Source of the DNA: Cylindrotheca closterium
Taxonomy: Eukaryota > Bacillariophyta > Bacillariophyceae > Bacillariales > Bacillariaceae
Length of the DNA stretch: 64,000 bases
Assembly (NCBI GenBank): GCA_933822405.4
Contig: CAKOGP040000424.1
Span: forward strand, 1 to 64,000
Direction of reading: 5' to 3'
Under the pieces are notes generated by a model that had not been told where the DNA came from, ran no database searches, and was given only the letters and a program-made list of their open reading frames with translations. Shown one piece after another: positions 33,622 to 44,219 of the stretch (position 1 is its first letter; each line of letters starts with the position of its first letter). Both the position numbers and the translations under genes were made by a program.

Positions 33622-34097
33622 GATGATATAGTATGGTAGAGGATAGGTTGACGTTCAGTGTGAGTCTGGAATGCGAAAGCTGTAGTGATGAATTGTTAAC
33701 AAGTTGTTGCAACATCAAATCTGTGTCGTTGTTCTCTTAACCCTCTGCCTCCGCTGGAGTTTGGCATCACTCCGATTCTCTCTCGAGCCGTTAGGTTCCC
33801 AAGTCACAAGATGTTTGATATAGAACATATCCATGAGTGTAGTGCTGCATTGGTCCATGCACGTAACAACAAAAAGTGACCGTTGCTATTGCTTTCAATC
33901 AGTTTGGTACTGTGTAATATTCCGCGTTTGGCAAATTTTGAGTTCATTCTCGTATGGCGGACGGACAACCACCAGCGAACGATGAACGGACACCCAACCG
34001 CTGAAAACCATCATCGGTATTATAATACCTGGTACCTGGTACTGTAGAATATTGTTTCGATTCCTGCATCCATGGTCGATATCATACAGAACAAACC
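33622..34097. repeat. Right copy of diverged direct repeat, POP1 upstream region
   Basis: This holds the counterpart of the blocks at 31437-31653 and leads directly into POP1; the second block crosses its ATG. The rest (33640-33900) shows nothing I can name. Confidence 0.5.
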
Positions 34098-36461
34098 ATG
34101 AGTGAAAACCCCGGGTCTGCAGTTCGATCTTTTCGAAAACGGAAGCGTTCTTCTCGACCTTCGTGGAAGGACTTACCAGCTTTCTTGGACATATCATCGA
34201 CAGTTTCTGTCAGTCTTTTTGCGTCTCGTCGATTGCCCGAATTGAGAGATCTCCATGCCCAACTTCGAACTGCTGCTAACGGACAAAGTAGTGCTCAGGA
34301 TAGACATGGGAGTAGTGTAAACAGCAAGCCTTCACAGGTCCAACCAGAAGTGGCCTTGCGAAGTGGAGGTGCCAAGACATCCAGTCGACATCTAAGGCGA
34401 AGGACGACGGCAGTGGAACGAAAGAAACACAAACATCGCTTTCCGAAGGGAAATCAGCCGTCATCACAGTCGACGACACGAAAAGCCAAACGTGGAAGGA
34501 GATCGACACTCTGTCAAGGGCATTTTGAATGGCAGCACAATGCACTTCCTGTCAAGAAGAAAGAGGCAACAACACACGTGACAAATTGGATGGTGACGCA
34601 CTTATGGCACGCCAAGCGGTTTCATATGGAGACCTTGTGGGGATGGCGAGTACCCTTATGCCACTCGAATCGGGGAGGCCGTGCTATGCTACGCTTGGAA
34701 CAGGAAAATCGATGCAGCCTCCAAGATGTTACTTGGAAACGGCAAACATTGGCAATCTCGTCTGACTTGCCGCTGTCTTCGCTGGTGCCTCTACTGTCAC
34801 GCATGTGCCCAGATTTTGGTACAAACCAATCGGCTCTTGCCGGAATTCAGATAGGAAGTGGAATGCTGCATCGTCTGGATCAGTTTCCAATGCAAGCTAT
34901 CGGTCCTGTTCGATGGAAAGTGTCCTGTCAGAATGAAGCGAAAACATACCGTTGGATGGTTCAATTCCTTGTTCATCCTTCCATTTACGCTGATTTCAGC
35001 GACAATATTGAACAAATCATGACAGAGGAATCAAATATCCAATTAGAAGAATCCTCGAATATGATTGGCAATTCATGCTTTCAATTATGTGGGAGCTCGG
35101 CCACGAACATCATTCGAAATGTGCTCCAACCGACGCACGTTAGAGATACTGCGGCTTCTACTTGCTGGGACTGGTCTAAAGTGCCGGACGAACAAGTGCC
35201 CGAGACTTGCTTGCCGCATGGATCCATGTTCCATGTTACTTTGCACCTTGACGGCAACTCTCAAGGGTCAAAGACGCCATCTTTGGAGGGATTGCGTGTA
35301 CATGTGACTCAAATGCAGAGAAGTATAGAGCAAATGAATCTTAAAAAGGGGGATGGAGAAATAATGGTATCCAAGATTGGGCCGAACCAGGCACTGTTGA
35401 TTTGGCAAGCGCCACGGGAGCTAAACTGCTTGCCCAACCAAGCCGTTTCCGGATGGGAGATTCACTGTTCTGATCCCACATTGGCAAAGGCGGTTTGGAT
35501 GAAGCTCGTTCTGGCTGGACCATGCTGCCCTATGGGTATGGTGGAAGAAAGTCATTTGAAATTGGAATGCAGTCCACCAATTCCCATGTTCCCGAGAGAT
35601 TACGTGGATACGCCTCAGGGGCAACTGTATTGGAAAGGAAATACGAAAGGCCCTAGTACAGCTGCATCCAAAGCGGAAGGTACTGAGCCGTCTGGAAATC
35701 TGGTCCGGCGACTTTGGGAAGGCGGATGGGGTAGACTTTCCATCAAAACTACTTCGGTAAAAATGTGTCGAATCTACTGGAGCCGCCTGGTTTCCCATGA
35801 AGATTCGGAAGAGGACGAAAAGTTTTCACAGAAGAAAGAAGACGACCAGTCATCAATTCAACAAGAGCAAGGAATGAACGAAGATGGCAAAGACGATACC
35901 GAATCCGACGATGACACGTCTACTGTGGTGGTTCGTGGAGCCTTCGTGCAACCTTTCGTGCAGGCTCTCCAAGGATGCGGGCAACAGCCTCCTGAATCTT
36001 CAGGCCAAAACGAAGCTTCGGTTGGAACCCATAAGCTGCGAAAACGAAACCGCCGAAGAGCGAAACCTCTGAACGATGTTCTGAAAGCCCCACCATTGTC
36101 CAAACAAAATAGCGAGGCATGGAAACAAAGTTGTTTTGGCCTACGATCTTCGTTATCGCTTCCAGCCATGCTAGTTTGTCATGTACAAGTTGCGGGTAAG
36201 GGAGCAATGCAGCCAGGAGATGAAGTGCGTTTTGAATCTATTCGTTTGGGTTATATCACTATTGCTTCCTTTTCTTTGGGTCGGGGGACGTGCCATGGAA
36301 TTTCAGTGGTCGGAGCTGCTCGTCTCTTGCACGCATTGGAATCGTCTAGTTCCAATTCTGGACGGCATGTTCGTTCACCGGATAGCTCTCGTAGCTTGCA
36401 ATTGGCAGTAACCGTCAGGGCTGGAGACACTCATTGCCAAGGATCCCTGTCAATCATGTAG
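34098..36461 (+). CDS. POP1: POP1, RNase P/MRP protein subunit
   Basis: POP1 is the largest protein of RNase P and RNase MRP and binds the catalytic RNA for tRNA 5' and rRNA processing in the nucleus and nucleolus. The 787-residue product has the basic POP1 N-terminal region (RHLRRRTTAVERKKHKHR, about 100; WMVTHLWHAKRFHMETLWGW, about 166) and the POPLD-type segment near 498 (FPRDYVDTPQGQLYWKG). A C-terminal domain with VRFESIRLGYITIASFSLG and GISVVGAARLL follows. A charged acidic insert (about 570-620) is probably disordered. A clear ATG with A at -3 starts it. It is a single exon. Confidence 0.88.
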   Translation: MSENPGSAVRSFRKRKRSSRPSWKDLPAFLDISSTVSVSLFASRRLPELRDLHAQLRTAANGQSSAQDRHGSSVNSKPSQVQPEVALRSGGAKTSSRHLRRRTTAVERKKHKHRFPKGNQPSSQSTTRKAKRGRRSTLCQGHFEWQHNALPVKKKEATTHVTNWMVTHLWHAKRFHMETLWGWRVPLCHSNRGGRAMLRLEQENRCSLQDVTWKRQTLAISSDLPLSSLVPLLSRMCPDFGTNQSALAGIQIGSGMLHRLDQFPMQAIGPVRWKVSCQNEAKTYRWMVQFLVHPSIYADFSDNIEQIMTEESNIQLEESSNMIGNSCFQLCGSSATNIIRNVLQPTHVRDTAASTCWDWSKVPDEQVPETCLPHGSMFHVTLHLDGNSQGSKTPSLEGLRVHVTQMQRSIEQMNLKKGDGEIMVSKIGPNQALLIWQAPRELNCLPNQAVSGWEIHCSDPTLAKAVWMKLVLAGPCCPMGMVEESHLKLECSPPIPMFPRDYVDTPQGQLYWKGNTKGPSTAASKAEGTEPSGNLVRRLWEGGWGRLSIKTTSVKMCRIYWSRLVSHEDSEEDEKFSQKKEDDQSSIQQEQGMNEDGKDDTESDDDTSTVVVRGAFVQPFVQALQGCGQQPPESSGQNEASVGTHKLRKRNRRRAKPLNDVLKAPPLSKQNSEAWKQSCFGLRSSLSLPAMLVCHVQVAGKGAMQPGDEVRFESIRLGYITIASFSLGRGTCHGISVVGAARLLHALESSSSNSGRHVRSPDSSRSLQLAVTVRAGDTHCQGSLSIM

Positions 36462-36587
36462 ACGGGTCGCTACCAGTGCATGTCCACATTCGTTGGAATT
36501 TGAAGAAGCATTTCTCGAATAAACTAGCCTCCATTTTCTCTCTTGCACTATTTCCCAATACCCTGTTCTTCTTGTCATGAGTCTTTA

Positions 36588-38762
36588 CTACTCCTGTAAT
36601 CCCTTCAGCGTTTGGGCCATCTTTACGATCTTAGTTGGATCGACACCGAGAGGATTGAATCCACTGATTCGTTTTCCATTTTCCAGAACAGCGATCTTTG
36701 CAAAAGGATGATCCGGAGTATAAGCAAGGTCAATATCCATCCAATCCCATACAAAGACTTCGGTTCGAAAAAATCCCTTGACCAAGATCAATTGATGACT
36801 TGTGATGCAACCCTGTCCTCCCAATTTGGTTTGAAAATTTAGAATGGGGATGGGGCCCCGACGAATGTTACTGGTTTTCGATTGTAGTGTCAGTTCGTAC
36901 CAGTGGTTCGACAATTGCTTTACTCTCGGGATATGTGGATGGGAATGTGGAAGAAGGATGATCTTTTCCAATAGCAATTTCACTCGAGCTTGCTGTTGAG
37001 TCACCTTTATCATGTTCCTTCGGGACAGCTTTTTCAAGAATTGGGATTGATCTTGATCATCAGCTTTACCAAAGGCTACAAAAACACGATGCGTTGCATC
37101 GATTGACATTTGCAAAGACTCTTTTGGGCGAAAGGCTTCCAAGCAGTTGGCTGCCACTTGATGCGCCACCTCGTCTAGAGCTCTACGAACCATATCGTCC
37201 CAAGGAAACTCTTCCATTTTTCGCTTCTTCATATGAATGGGCGCCTGTCCCATATCCAACGAATGATCTGGATTGAATTTGTTCTTGTCTTTGTGCTTGC
37301 TGTTGTTGAGTCGAATGAGATAGTCATCCAGCATGACTTGCTTGAGATAGGCTTCAAAGTCGGCGTACTCCATGAGAGCTTCATGCAATATGGTCTCTGC
37401 TTTTTCCATTTGTTGAGCCAAATCTGCAAGCATATTGTGCTGTGATATCTGAGCTAGATGAAAGCAGAAATCTCGATCCAAATTGGGTTGACAAGGCCTC
37501 ATTCCAAATCTTGAGGAAGATTCTGTGATGAGAGTGTTGTGAGTGGCTTTAACCATTTCCAATTCCGACCAAATGCGTTCCATCAAGGAGTGAGATTCTT
37601 GTAGTACCTGTTTATCCTTGGTCGATAAAGAAGGAAACAAGTTTCGCACATCCTTGTAAAATACGGACAACACGGATTTCGAAGTGAAATTTTGACCATG
37701 TTTGGATTGTAATATTCGTGAGGTTTCTTTCTGGGTTGGTCCTGGAGCTCGGTGTGAAGGTAGAAATCCATGTTGTTGGACAAGCTTGACCAAAGCCGAA
37801 GCCTCTGATATGAGTTCGTTCAATCTTGTATGCTGGCTTTTGAGTGGCGACATTGGCTGTTCCTCTCGGCTATTGATAACGATATTCTTTATCTTCTTCT
37901 TTTCTTCTGCTCGTTCCTTATTTAGATCCATTTCAATTTCCAAATCATCATCAAGCTGACTCTCCGTCAGATACTCGCCCAGCTGTTCGACATGATAAAA
38001 TCGCAACAAAAGATGACGTTCCAAACTCGTTTTGTGCGTAACTACATTCGCCACCAACACCAAAGAAACGGTTCCATGACCGCCCAATGCTTGAAACTCA
38101 TGCATGGTACTCTTAATGATATGATAATATGTTGGGTGCAACGCCATGAAGGCCTGGTGCACTGCTTGCAGTATCAAATGCTGTTTGGCATCCGGTCGCA
38201 AATGAATCATTGTCGTTCGTACTGCATAGGGTTCTGGACCATCCGTGCCTCCTTCCGTGACTGACATGCGTGGCATAGATTCCGTATTCAATCCGACATA
38301 CATGTTTTGTAATTCGGCGTGGGTGCGAAAGGGTTGGCAATAGTCCTTGACCACATTTTCCAGCTTTGGAAAACTCTTGAATTCGTTTCGAAAATTCGCG
38401 TGATTGAAGGGTACAAAGTAGTTGGTCCAATCGCAGTACCAGTACTGATGATCATCTGTATTTTCTGTCTTTAGGTGCAAGTTCCGACAATGGTCTGCGA
38501 ACAAGTAGGGAGGAGATTCTGGAGCTTCATGCTGTGCTGACTCGGCACAACAAGCTGACACGGCGGAGTCAGCACCTGAAGAGGAGGAGGAATCAGTTGT
38601 GGAAAGATACTCTGCTGACGATATTTTCACTGCGTCGCACTGGGCTAGTATCGCCGAAATCCGAGAGCGAGAGTATGTCTCTTGCAAAGGTGAGGACGAT
38701 GATGATTCCTCAACTCGATGATTCTCTTCTGCGTAGACATCGTCCTCCAATCGTGGGCTCAT
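36588..38762 (-). CDS. Large conserved-looking hypothetical protein
   Basis: A single 724-residue frame from a clean ATG, family not recognised. The N-terminus is acidic and serine-rich. The folded part starts near WYCDWTNYFVPFNHANFRNE and includes IHLRPDAKQHLILQAVHQAF and GHGTVSLVLVANVVTHKTSL. A long helical and coiled section follows (about 300-500), with a basic EEKKKIKN patch. The C-terminus, GPIPILNFQTKLGGQGCITS then HQLILVKGFFRTEVFVWDW, has the strand rhythm of a GRAM/PH-like barrel, but this is a guess. There is no signal peptide or membrane helix. It converges with POP1, with stops about 130 bp apart. Confidence 0.7.
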   Translation of the reverse strand: MSPRLEDDVYAEENHRVEESSSSSPLQETYSRSRISAILAQCDAVKISSAEYLSTTDSSSSSGADSAVSACCAESAQHEAPESPPYLFADHCRNLHLKTENTDDHQYWYCDWTNYFVPFNHANFRNEFKSFPKLENVVKDYCQPFRTHAELQNMYVGLNTESMPRMSVTEGGTDGPEPYAVRTTMIHLRPDAKQHLILQAVHQAFMALHPTYYHIIKSTMHEFQALGGHGTVSLVLVANVVTHKTSLERHLLLRFYHVEQLGEYLTESQLDDDLEIEMDLNKERAEEKKKIKNIVINSREEQPMSPLKSQHTRLNELISEASALVKLVQQHGFLPSHRAPGPTQKETSRILQSKHGQNFTSKSVLSVFYKDVRNLFPSLSTKDKQVLQESHSLMERIWSELEMVKATHNTLITESSSRFGMRPCQPNLDRDFCFHLAQISQHNMLADLAQQMEKAETILHEALMEYADFEAYLKQVMLDDYLIRLNNSKHKDKNKFNPDHSLDMGQAPIHMKKRKMEEFPWDDMVRRALDEVAHQVAANCLEAFRPKESLQMSIDATHRVFVAFGKADDQDQSQFLKKLSRRNMIKVTQQQARVKLLLEKIILLPHSHPHIPRVKQLSNHWYELTLQSKTSNIRRGPIPILNFQTKLGGQGCITSHQLILVKGFFRTEVFVWDWMDIDLAYTPDHPFAKIAVLENGKRISGFNPLGVDPTKIVKMAQTLKGLQE

Positions 38763-39303
38763 TTTTTGTTTTTCTTTCTTGTTGAATTTTTAGCTTTACC
38801 GAACGCTGCTTCGAATGATATTGCAGTGGAGAAAATAGCTTTGTGGGAGTGGGAGTGGGTTGCTGGTGTCGTGATGAATCCAACGTCTTGGTGGTTCGAT
38901 AATCGGTGCAAACAAAGAAACATCCATCCGGCATCATCTTCCCGCGTCTCCGAGTTCCGAGTCGTTTTATGGGTCTGCGAGTGAGTCATGCGGGATTGTG
39001 AGATTTTGGCCAGTCCAGTCTGTCTGTCCATAGGTACACTACGTGTACATGACTGACTGACTGGACTGACTCACTCCGCAATAATTAACATTTCTACATA
39101 CGACAAAGTTTAAGTATGAGGTCCCGTGCAATCGTACGAAGCGTGCAGTTGTGCGCGAATTGGGGTGATGGGTGACTGAATATTCAGACAAATAGGTAGA
39201 TCACCGACTACTGGGATTCATTCAAGGCAATCGTCCATTTCTGCCACATCGTATACCATTCATTCATTCATCATTCGACCAAACATCAAACGAGACAATC
39301 GCC
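38763..39303. other. Divergent promoter region with GACT repeats
   Basis: No gene is seen. It lies between two divergently transcribed genes. A short GACT repeat (TGACTGACTGACTGGACTGACT) sits at about 39049-39072 and CATT repeats at 39259-39273. No TATA box can be assigned with confidence. Confidence 0.4.
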
Positions 39304-40134
39304 ATGGCAATGACACAAAGCGATTCACCTTCTTTCTCATCAAAAATAATATATGTCCCAATATGCAACAATTTTGGCTGTTGGTCTTTGATAATACTAG
39401 CCGCAATGAGTTGTACTATTGCTGATGGATTTGTATTACCTTCGTCGCGTACCACGAGGCAAATATCGTTGTCGTTTGAACCCTCGGTCACTGAAGCTCG
39501 AGGCTCGGATAGAGCAGTATCACTGCTGTCAAAGTCTTCCAGAATCCCACCCAGATTATCTTTTACAACTCAATTACAAGGCGTTCCTACCTGGGTGGAA
39601 GTTGGCGTTGGCTTGACAGCTGCCTTTGGGGCATGGTTGTACATTGATGGTGCCGACGATCGCGCACGAAGCTCGATTCGAGAGGAAGAAAACGCTCGTT
39701 ACGAGGCATACCAGGCAACAAAAGCGCAAAAGGCATATGTTGAGCCCAAGGACTATTGGACCTTGGATGAATTGGCAGAGTACAATGGGTTCCCACATGT
39801 CCACAAGAAGACTGACGCCGACGACAACAACGACGAGTATGCTCTGGATTACGAAGGTCCCATTTTGTTAGCTGCTGATGGTTTGGTCTTTAACGTTTGG
39901 AAAGGCAGAAACTTCTATGGGCCTGGCGGTGAATACCATATCTTTGCCGGGCGAGATGCGACGCGACTATTGGCCAAAACAATTGTTCGTGAAGAAACGG
40001 CAGACGAAGCCTCCAAGCCTCTCAACATTGGGGAAAGGGCATCGTTGGCTGCGTGGATGTTTACGCTGAAGAACAAGTACGACATTGTGGGGAAACTGAA
40101 AGACTTTGATCCTTCTTCAACGGCGATGTATTGA
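39304..40134 (+). CDS. Cytochrome b5-like MAPR heme-binding protein, N-terminal signal
   Basis: The C-terminal half is a membrane-associated progesterone receptor type cytochrome b5-like domain: YWTLDELAEYNG, GPILLAADGLVFNVWKGRNF, YGPGGEYHIFAGRDATR, then LAAWMFTLKNKYDIVGKL. MAPR proteins bind heme through tyrosines in the F-x-V-x-x-x-Y-P/GPG region; the Y-G-P-G-G-E-Y here fits. The N-terminus has a hydrophobic stretch (WSLIILAAMSCTIADGF|VLP) like a plastid-type signal, followed by a second hydrophobic segment (WVEVGVGLTAAFGAWLYI). It is probably membrane-bound in the plastid or ER; exact place unknown. The 276-residue length and ATG are sound. Confidence 0.82.
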   Translation: MAMTQSDSPSFSSKIIYVPICNNFGCWSLIILAAMSCTIADGFVLPSSRTTRQISLSFEPSVTEARGSDRAVSLLSKSSRIPPRLSFTTQLQGVPTWVEVGVGLTAAFGAWLYIDGADDRARSSIREEENARYEAYQATKAQKAYVEPKDYWTLDELAEYNGFPHVHKKTDADDNNDEYALDYEGPILLAADGLVFNVWKGRNFYGPGGEYHIFAGRDATRLLAKTIVREETADEASKPLNIGERASLAAWMFTLKNKYDIVGKLKDFDPSSTAMY

Positions 40135-40363
40135 ATGAAACAGTTGGAGGATACCAGAGTAGCAAAAGACGCAAGCGAAGGCTTCCAGTCTTCGTTGCAT
40201 CTTCAAGATCAGGCAAGAAACTTCTCTAGCTAGTATATCCCAGGCAACCTCTTAAGCTGGATTTCACCAAGTTGAAATATGGATCATCGATCAAATCTCC
40301 ACATTCCCTGCAGGAGAGATAGCTGTATTGTTCTGCAACACAATGAGCACTGGCCTATAACTA

Positions 40364-41822
40364 TCAGCTTAGAGCTTCAAGAGCTCTTTCTCGAAGCAGA
40401 TAATTAATGGCTTCTATGTTTAATGCGTGTGGACGAATATTCGTGTCCGGCTGCCCCCAATCGTCCTTGAAGGGGACCAGAGATATCGTCTGCGCTCGAT
40501 GAAGAACCAATGGCCAAAGGTTGGCTGGTAGGGCTTCATTCTGGAGTCGTCCTCGACCACATCTATTCACAACAAATGCGAAATCCATCTTGCTGAATCT
40601 CCTGGTGCCTCTGTATAAAAATATAGCTCTTTCTAGGCTTGTACTTCTCCAGAGTGCCTCCTTGACAACAGACATGTTGAAAGTCCTCGATAGCACAAAT
40701 AGATTTCCCTGCAGCACCAAATTTCATTCTTGGTATTTTCCTAGCGAATGCTTTCATGTCGCTCTCGCATATCTTATTGTTACGTAGGCACAAGGTTTGC
40801 AGTGAGCGTCCTTCGCCCAACAGCAAATGATCCAAAACAGAAAGATCGAATAGATTGTTTGAAGTCAAATCCAAGGAAACGAGAGATTCGAACATGTTTA
40901 TGACACGCAAAAGTTGTGGGACGCCAAGGCCTGTCGCCGTATACCCAAGATCCTTAACAGACTACTTCTTGTCCGCTCCGGCATACAATCCATTGTTGGC
41001 ACGCGTCATATCTCCTTCTATATGAAGTGCTTCCAGAGCGCAGTCGGCACGGCAGACGGCATTGGCTAAGTCATCCACTGACGCACGAATTGCTTTTCCC
41101 AGCGGAAGCTTGAAATGGCGTACTTTCATAACTGTAATCGCTGCGCTGAAAAGCCCTGAAAGCAGAGTCGACGCATTCAGCCGAAGATGAAGGTCGCTTA
41201 AATGTGAACTGCTTCCTCGGAGTGACTGCAGAAGAATTCGTCCAATTTCATCGTTGTTATCGCCAAAATATATCCATAGCTTAAAGCTTTCAAGAGAGGA
41301 GATGCTGCAACTACTTTGAGGAGTAGTCTCGCATTGCGGAGCGAAGCCGTCCGCTCGTTTCTGAGATCCTCGTTGAAGCAGATGTCCAGCCCTTTCAACC
41401 CATCCTGCTGCAGAAGACTTGCCGACAAGCAGCCAAAATTTTGATCGCCATAGAGGCAATGCTCGAAGTTTGCCAGCTTTGTATTGTTGCAAACGGGAAG
41501 TAACAAGGTCAAATATTCTGGTGACGAATCTTCAACATTGCATATCGAAATCATTTCTACCTTCTTGGAAGCTCGATGCAGCAGTCTAGTAAGTTCTGTA
41601 CAGCTTTCGGATGGCAGACTATCGTGATCTCCATCGATATTACCGATTACGACTTTTACAACTTCCTTTGGGAGGTCTGCCTTTGGCTCTCTCATACTCA
41701 TGACCCAATTTCTGTGTCGTACTATCGTTCAGAAACTTCCAATCATCCATCATCATCACCACCAGAGGCCCGTCAAGTTCGGCGGGATCTCGGAGGTAAT
41801 CAGCAGGATTGAGCCTTTGCAT
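40364..41822 (-). pseudogene. Leucine-rich repeat protein, broken in four places
   Basis: Pieces of one diatom-type LRR protein can be followed 5' to 3'. The ATG at 41822 starts MQRLNPADYLRDPAELDG. The frame changes near 41690 into VKVVIGNIDGDHDS, then LANFEHCLYGDQNFGCLSAS. It changes again near 41300 into KLWIYFGDNNDEIGRILLQS. A stop at 40962-40964 lies in frame with the next piece, FESLVSLDLTSNNLFDL and LQTLCLRNNKI. Near 40715 it shifts once more to the family's typical C-terminus, FVVNRCGRGRLQNEALPANL then WPLVLHRA and INYLLRERALEAL. Four lesions make simple sequencing error unlikely, though unseen introns could explain one or two. A decayed member of a large family. Confidence 0.65.
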
Positions 41823-42417
41823 GTTTGAACATATCTTTGGACTGGTTAGCTTGGCCCCTGCTCTTGCGCCGAGGTGTGAGTGACACTCAAGTATATGACG
41901 ATTGATTGATCATCATAAAACTTTATTTCGCAACTGGTGATATTGATTCGAATAGGTCGGAAATGCTAAAGAAGCTGAATCAATCACATTCGACAATCTA
42001 TCTCAAATCGAAAGGTTGTCGGAATCGCCAGTACCAGGTACCGGTAGTAAGAGCTCAGCCTCTACACTGCGTGCAATATCGCATTTTTCTTTCTGATTTG
42101 TAAGCACAACTTGCATCCTAACAAAATCAAGCAATTCAGTACTAGGACTATGTTGCAAAAGCAAAGGAAACAGGTGGTGTATTGTGGCACTAGAAGATTA
42201 TAGTTTGGACTTTATTTATCACAGCTGAAGCTGAAAATTTTTCTAGACGTAGCAGTGTCATCATTATGATGATTGTTTGAATCATAATAGATTCGCCTTA
42301 TGTTTCCAGAATTGTGCCTGAGAAGTCCCGTCGTTCTCTTTTCCCTGTAGACACACCTGCAACACATCATTCGTCTTCCTTCCTCAATTGTTTTCACCAT
42401 GCATAAGCTTGTTTCAA
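41823..42417. other. Intergenic, nothing assigned
   Basis: No gene or RNA recognised. A small GGTACC-rich palindromic patch at about 42028-42046 resembles the ones near 31.3 and 34.03 kb. Confidence 0.35.
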
Positions 42418-42633
42418 TTAAGATTCATAGGGAGTACTGTAGTGAACAAGCTGTCTCTTGCTGCTCTTTGAAGAAGAAGAAGAAGATACCTTGGCAGTAG
42501 GTGTCGCGATGGGTGTGACGACAGCCACTGGCACTGCAGGTGCAATTGTATTCAGACGACGAAGAGCCACTGGCTTGTCAGCAGACGCTGCGGAAGCAAT
42601 GAGGGCAACGGCGATAAAAGAAAGCTTGTTCAT
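42418..42633 (-). CDS. Small secreted protein, unknown
   Basis: The 71-residue product starts MNKLSFIAVALIASAASA|DK, a clean signal peptide with an A-x-A cleavage site. The mature part is short: LRRLNTIAP, an alternating Val/Pro/Ala/Thr stretch (APAVPVAVVTPIATPTAK), a run of serine, and KRQLVHYSTPYES. I do not recognise it. It looks like a secreted or cell-wall-associated peptide. The frame extends upstream without another convincing start. Confidence rests on the signal peptide. Confidence 0.55.
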   Translation of the reverse strand: MNKLSFIAVALIASAASADKPVALRRLNTIAPAVPVAVVTPIATPTAKVSSSSSSKSSKRQLVHYSTPYES

Positions 42634-43417
42634 GTTGATTTCGATGGTAGAATTGTACTTGATTGATTCAATTGTGCAAATGTCAATTTTGTGGTGCACG
42701 AATGTAAAAAGTTAGCGCAATTTTTCTTCTTCGCGTGCGCAGTCGTGTGAATACGACAATACTCCAACAAAAATTGCAAATCGCTCGTAGTATTTATTTG
42801 TCAAGCAAACATTTTATCGAAATTCCACAACCATTATAACTTTCGCCATATCGGTATATAAAACTTTCGCCAAAACCACTGTATAACGGCATCTCTCGAC
42901 AGCAGTTTTTCTTTGCAGTACAGTATTTTTTTTAAAATACAGAACTACTATATATATTACAAATGGGAGACCGTCACTGCAATTCATGAATGGATCCATT
43001 GACACATCGATACTATGCCGGTATTTCCTCCCCATTTGTTGCGCTAGTACTGATCATCCTATGGAGTTGCGGGAGTTTTTATATATTGGCGTGTGCAGGG
43101 AGCCGTAGAGGCAAAAGTACCATGGGCAATACTTGGTGGTGAGAAACATTCCAGTGGGGCTAGTGAGAAATACATAGGGGATGAAGAACTCAAATCGACT
43201 GATGTTCCTTCCAAAGAGAATGACACGGGCCGCCATTTATTCCCTGGGCCAATTTAACAACAAACAACAACCAGAATGGTTGCCTCCACCATGGTTTGGA
43301 GATTTCATCCAACTGAATCTTCACCGCTTGATCGCCAACAACTTCTATGGGAACCTTCTATGGGAACCTTCTATGGGAAAAGACTGCACCAGATGCACTT
43401 GCATAAGTGTTTCTAGA
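42634..43417. other. Intergenic with short tandem repeat
   Basis: No gene is supported. A 13-bp unit (CTTCTATGGGAAC) is repeated nearly three times at about 43342-43380. Open frames in this stretch lack protein character. Confidence 0.4.
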
Positions 43418-43915
43418 TCACCATTTATCATTGTATTCATTCTTTTGGTTCTTTTCATTCCCTTGAAATCGCTGCTTTTGTTGCTCCACAGTATCACGGA
43501 TGGATCCAGAAACACGCTTCAGAAATTCCATGGCATTGTTTTCGCCACCACTTTCACCCGTAGTCCTACCAACTCCTCGAGCCTGTTCTTCCTTGGTGAT
43601 GATAGCTTGACATTCAGGACAGTAAGGCTGTGACTTATTGTCTTCCGCCATTTCTGAAGCCTTCGTCCCAACCTTTGCACCGGCATGAGCTCCGGCAAAT
43701 GAACCAGCAATAGCTCCACCAATCATTCCTACTGGACCTAACACGGCCCCAGCCATAACAGAGGCTCCATAAGAGGTACCCAAAGACCCAATCAGACTGC
43801 CCGCTCGTGAGAGATTTTTTAGATCAGCGTTGGAACCGATTTGACGGTGGCACCTCGCACAAATTCGAACTCGGCGGGTTTGGGTGACTGTTTCTTCGAC
43901 AGTGGCATAAGGCAT
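43418..43915 (-). CDS. Glycine-zipper protein with split CxxC pairs
   Basis: The 165-residue product has one cysteine pair near the N-terminus (RICARCHRQIG) and a second pair about 85 residues later (PYCPECQAIITKEEQ). Together they would make one zinc ribbon. Between them sits a glycine/alanine-rich hydrophobic stretch (ASVMAGAVLGPVGMIGGAIA, GSFAGAHAGAKVG) of glycine-zipper type, which often packs into membranes. The C-terminus is charged and helical. Named function unknown. The first in-frame ATG (MPYATVEETV) is used; the frame runs seven codons further up without an ATG. Confidence 0.65.
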   Translation of the reverse strand: MPYATVEETVTQTRRVRICARCHRQIGSNADLKNLSRAGSLIGSLGTSYGASVMAGAVLGPVGMIGGAIAGSFAGAHAGAKVGTKASEMAEDNKSQPYCPECQAIITKEEQARGVGRTTGESGGENNAMEFLKRVSGSIRDTVEQQKQRFQGNEKNQKNEYNDKW

Positions 43916-44219
43916 CTTCAGTTGTACCAGTTGCAAAACAATGAAAAGAAATGGTTGGAAGAGGCTTCTTGAGTTGATGAAGAGTGTAAACTTGAAATGA
44001 GACGAGAGCGAGATATACCATAATGAAGAACAACCGCCACGATCCAGATTTCAGTCACGAGCTGTTTTGGGTCCCATTTTACCGTTGCAATTTGAAAAAA
44101 TTAGCCGTTTGTAAAATACCTTCCACAGATTCTCGACCGACCGACGTTTTTGCAAATTAAAACAAAGCGAGGGAGACATCACATCGAAGCCCTATCCCAT
44201 CCAACGGGCCGTAGATGAG

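Noticed and set aside
43181..43633. Plus-strand open frame of 150 codons
   Set aside because: It overlaps the well-supported zinc-ribbon gene on the other strand and includes the 13-bp tandem repeat.
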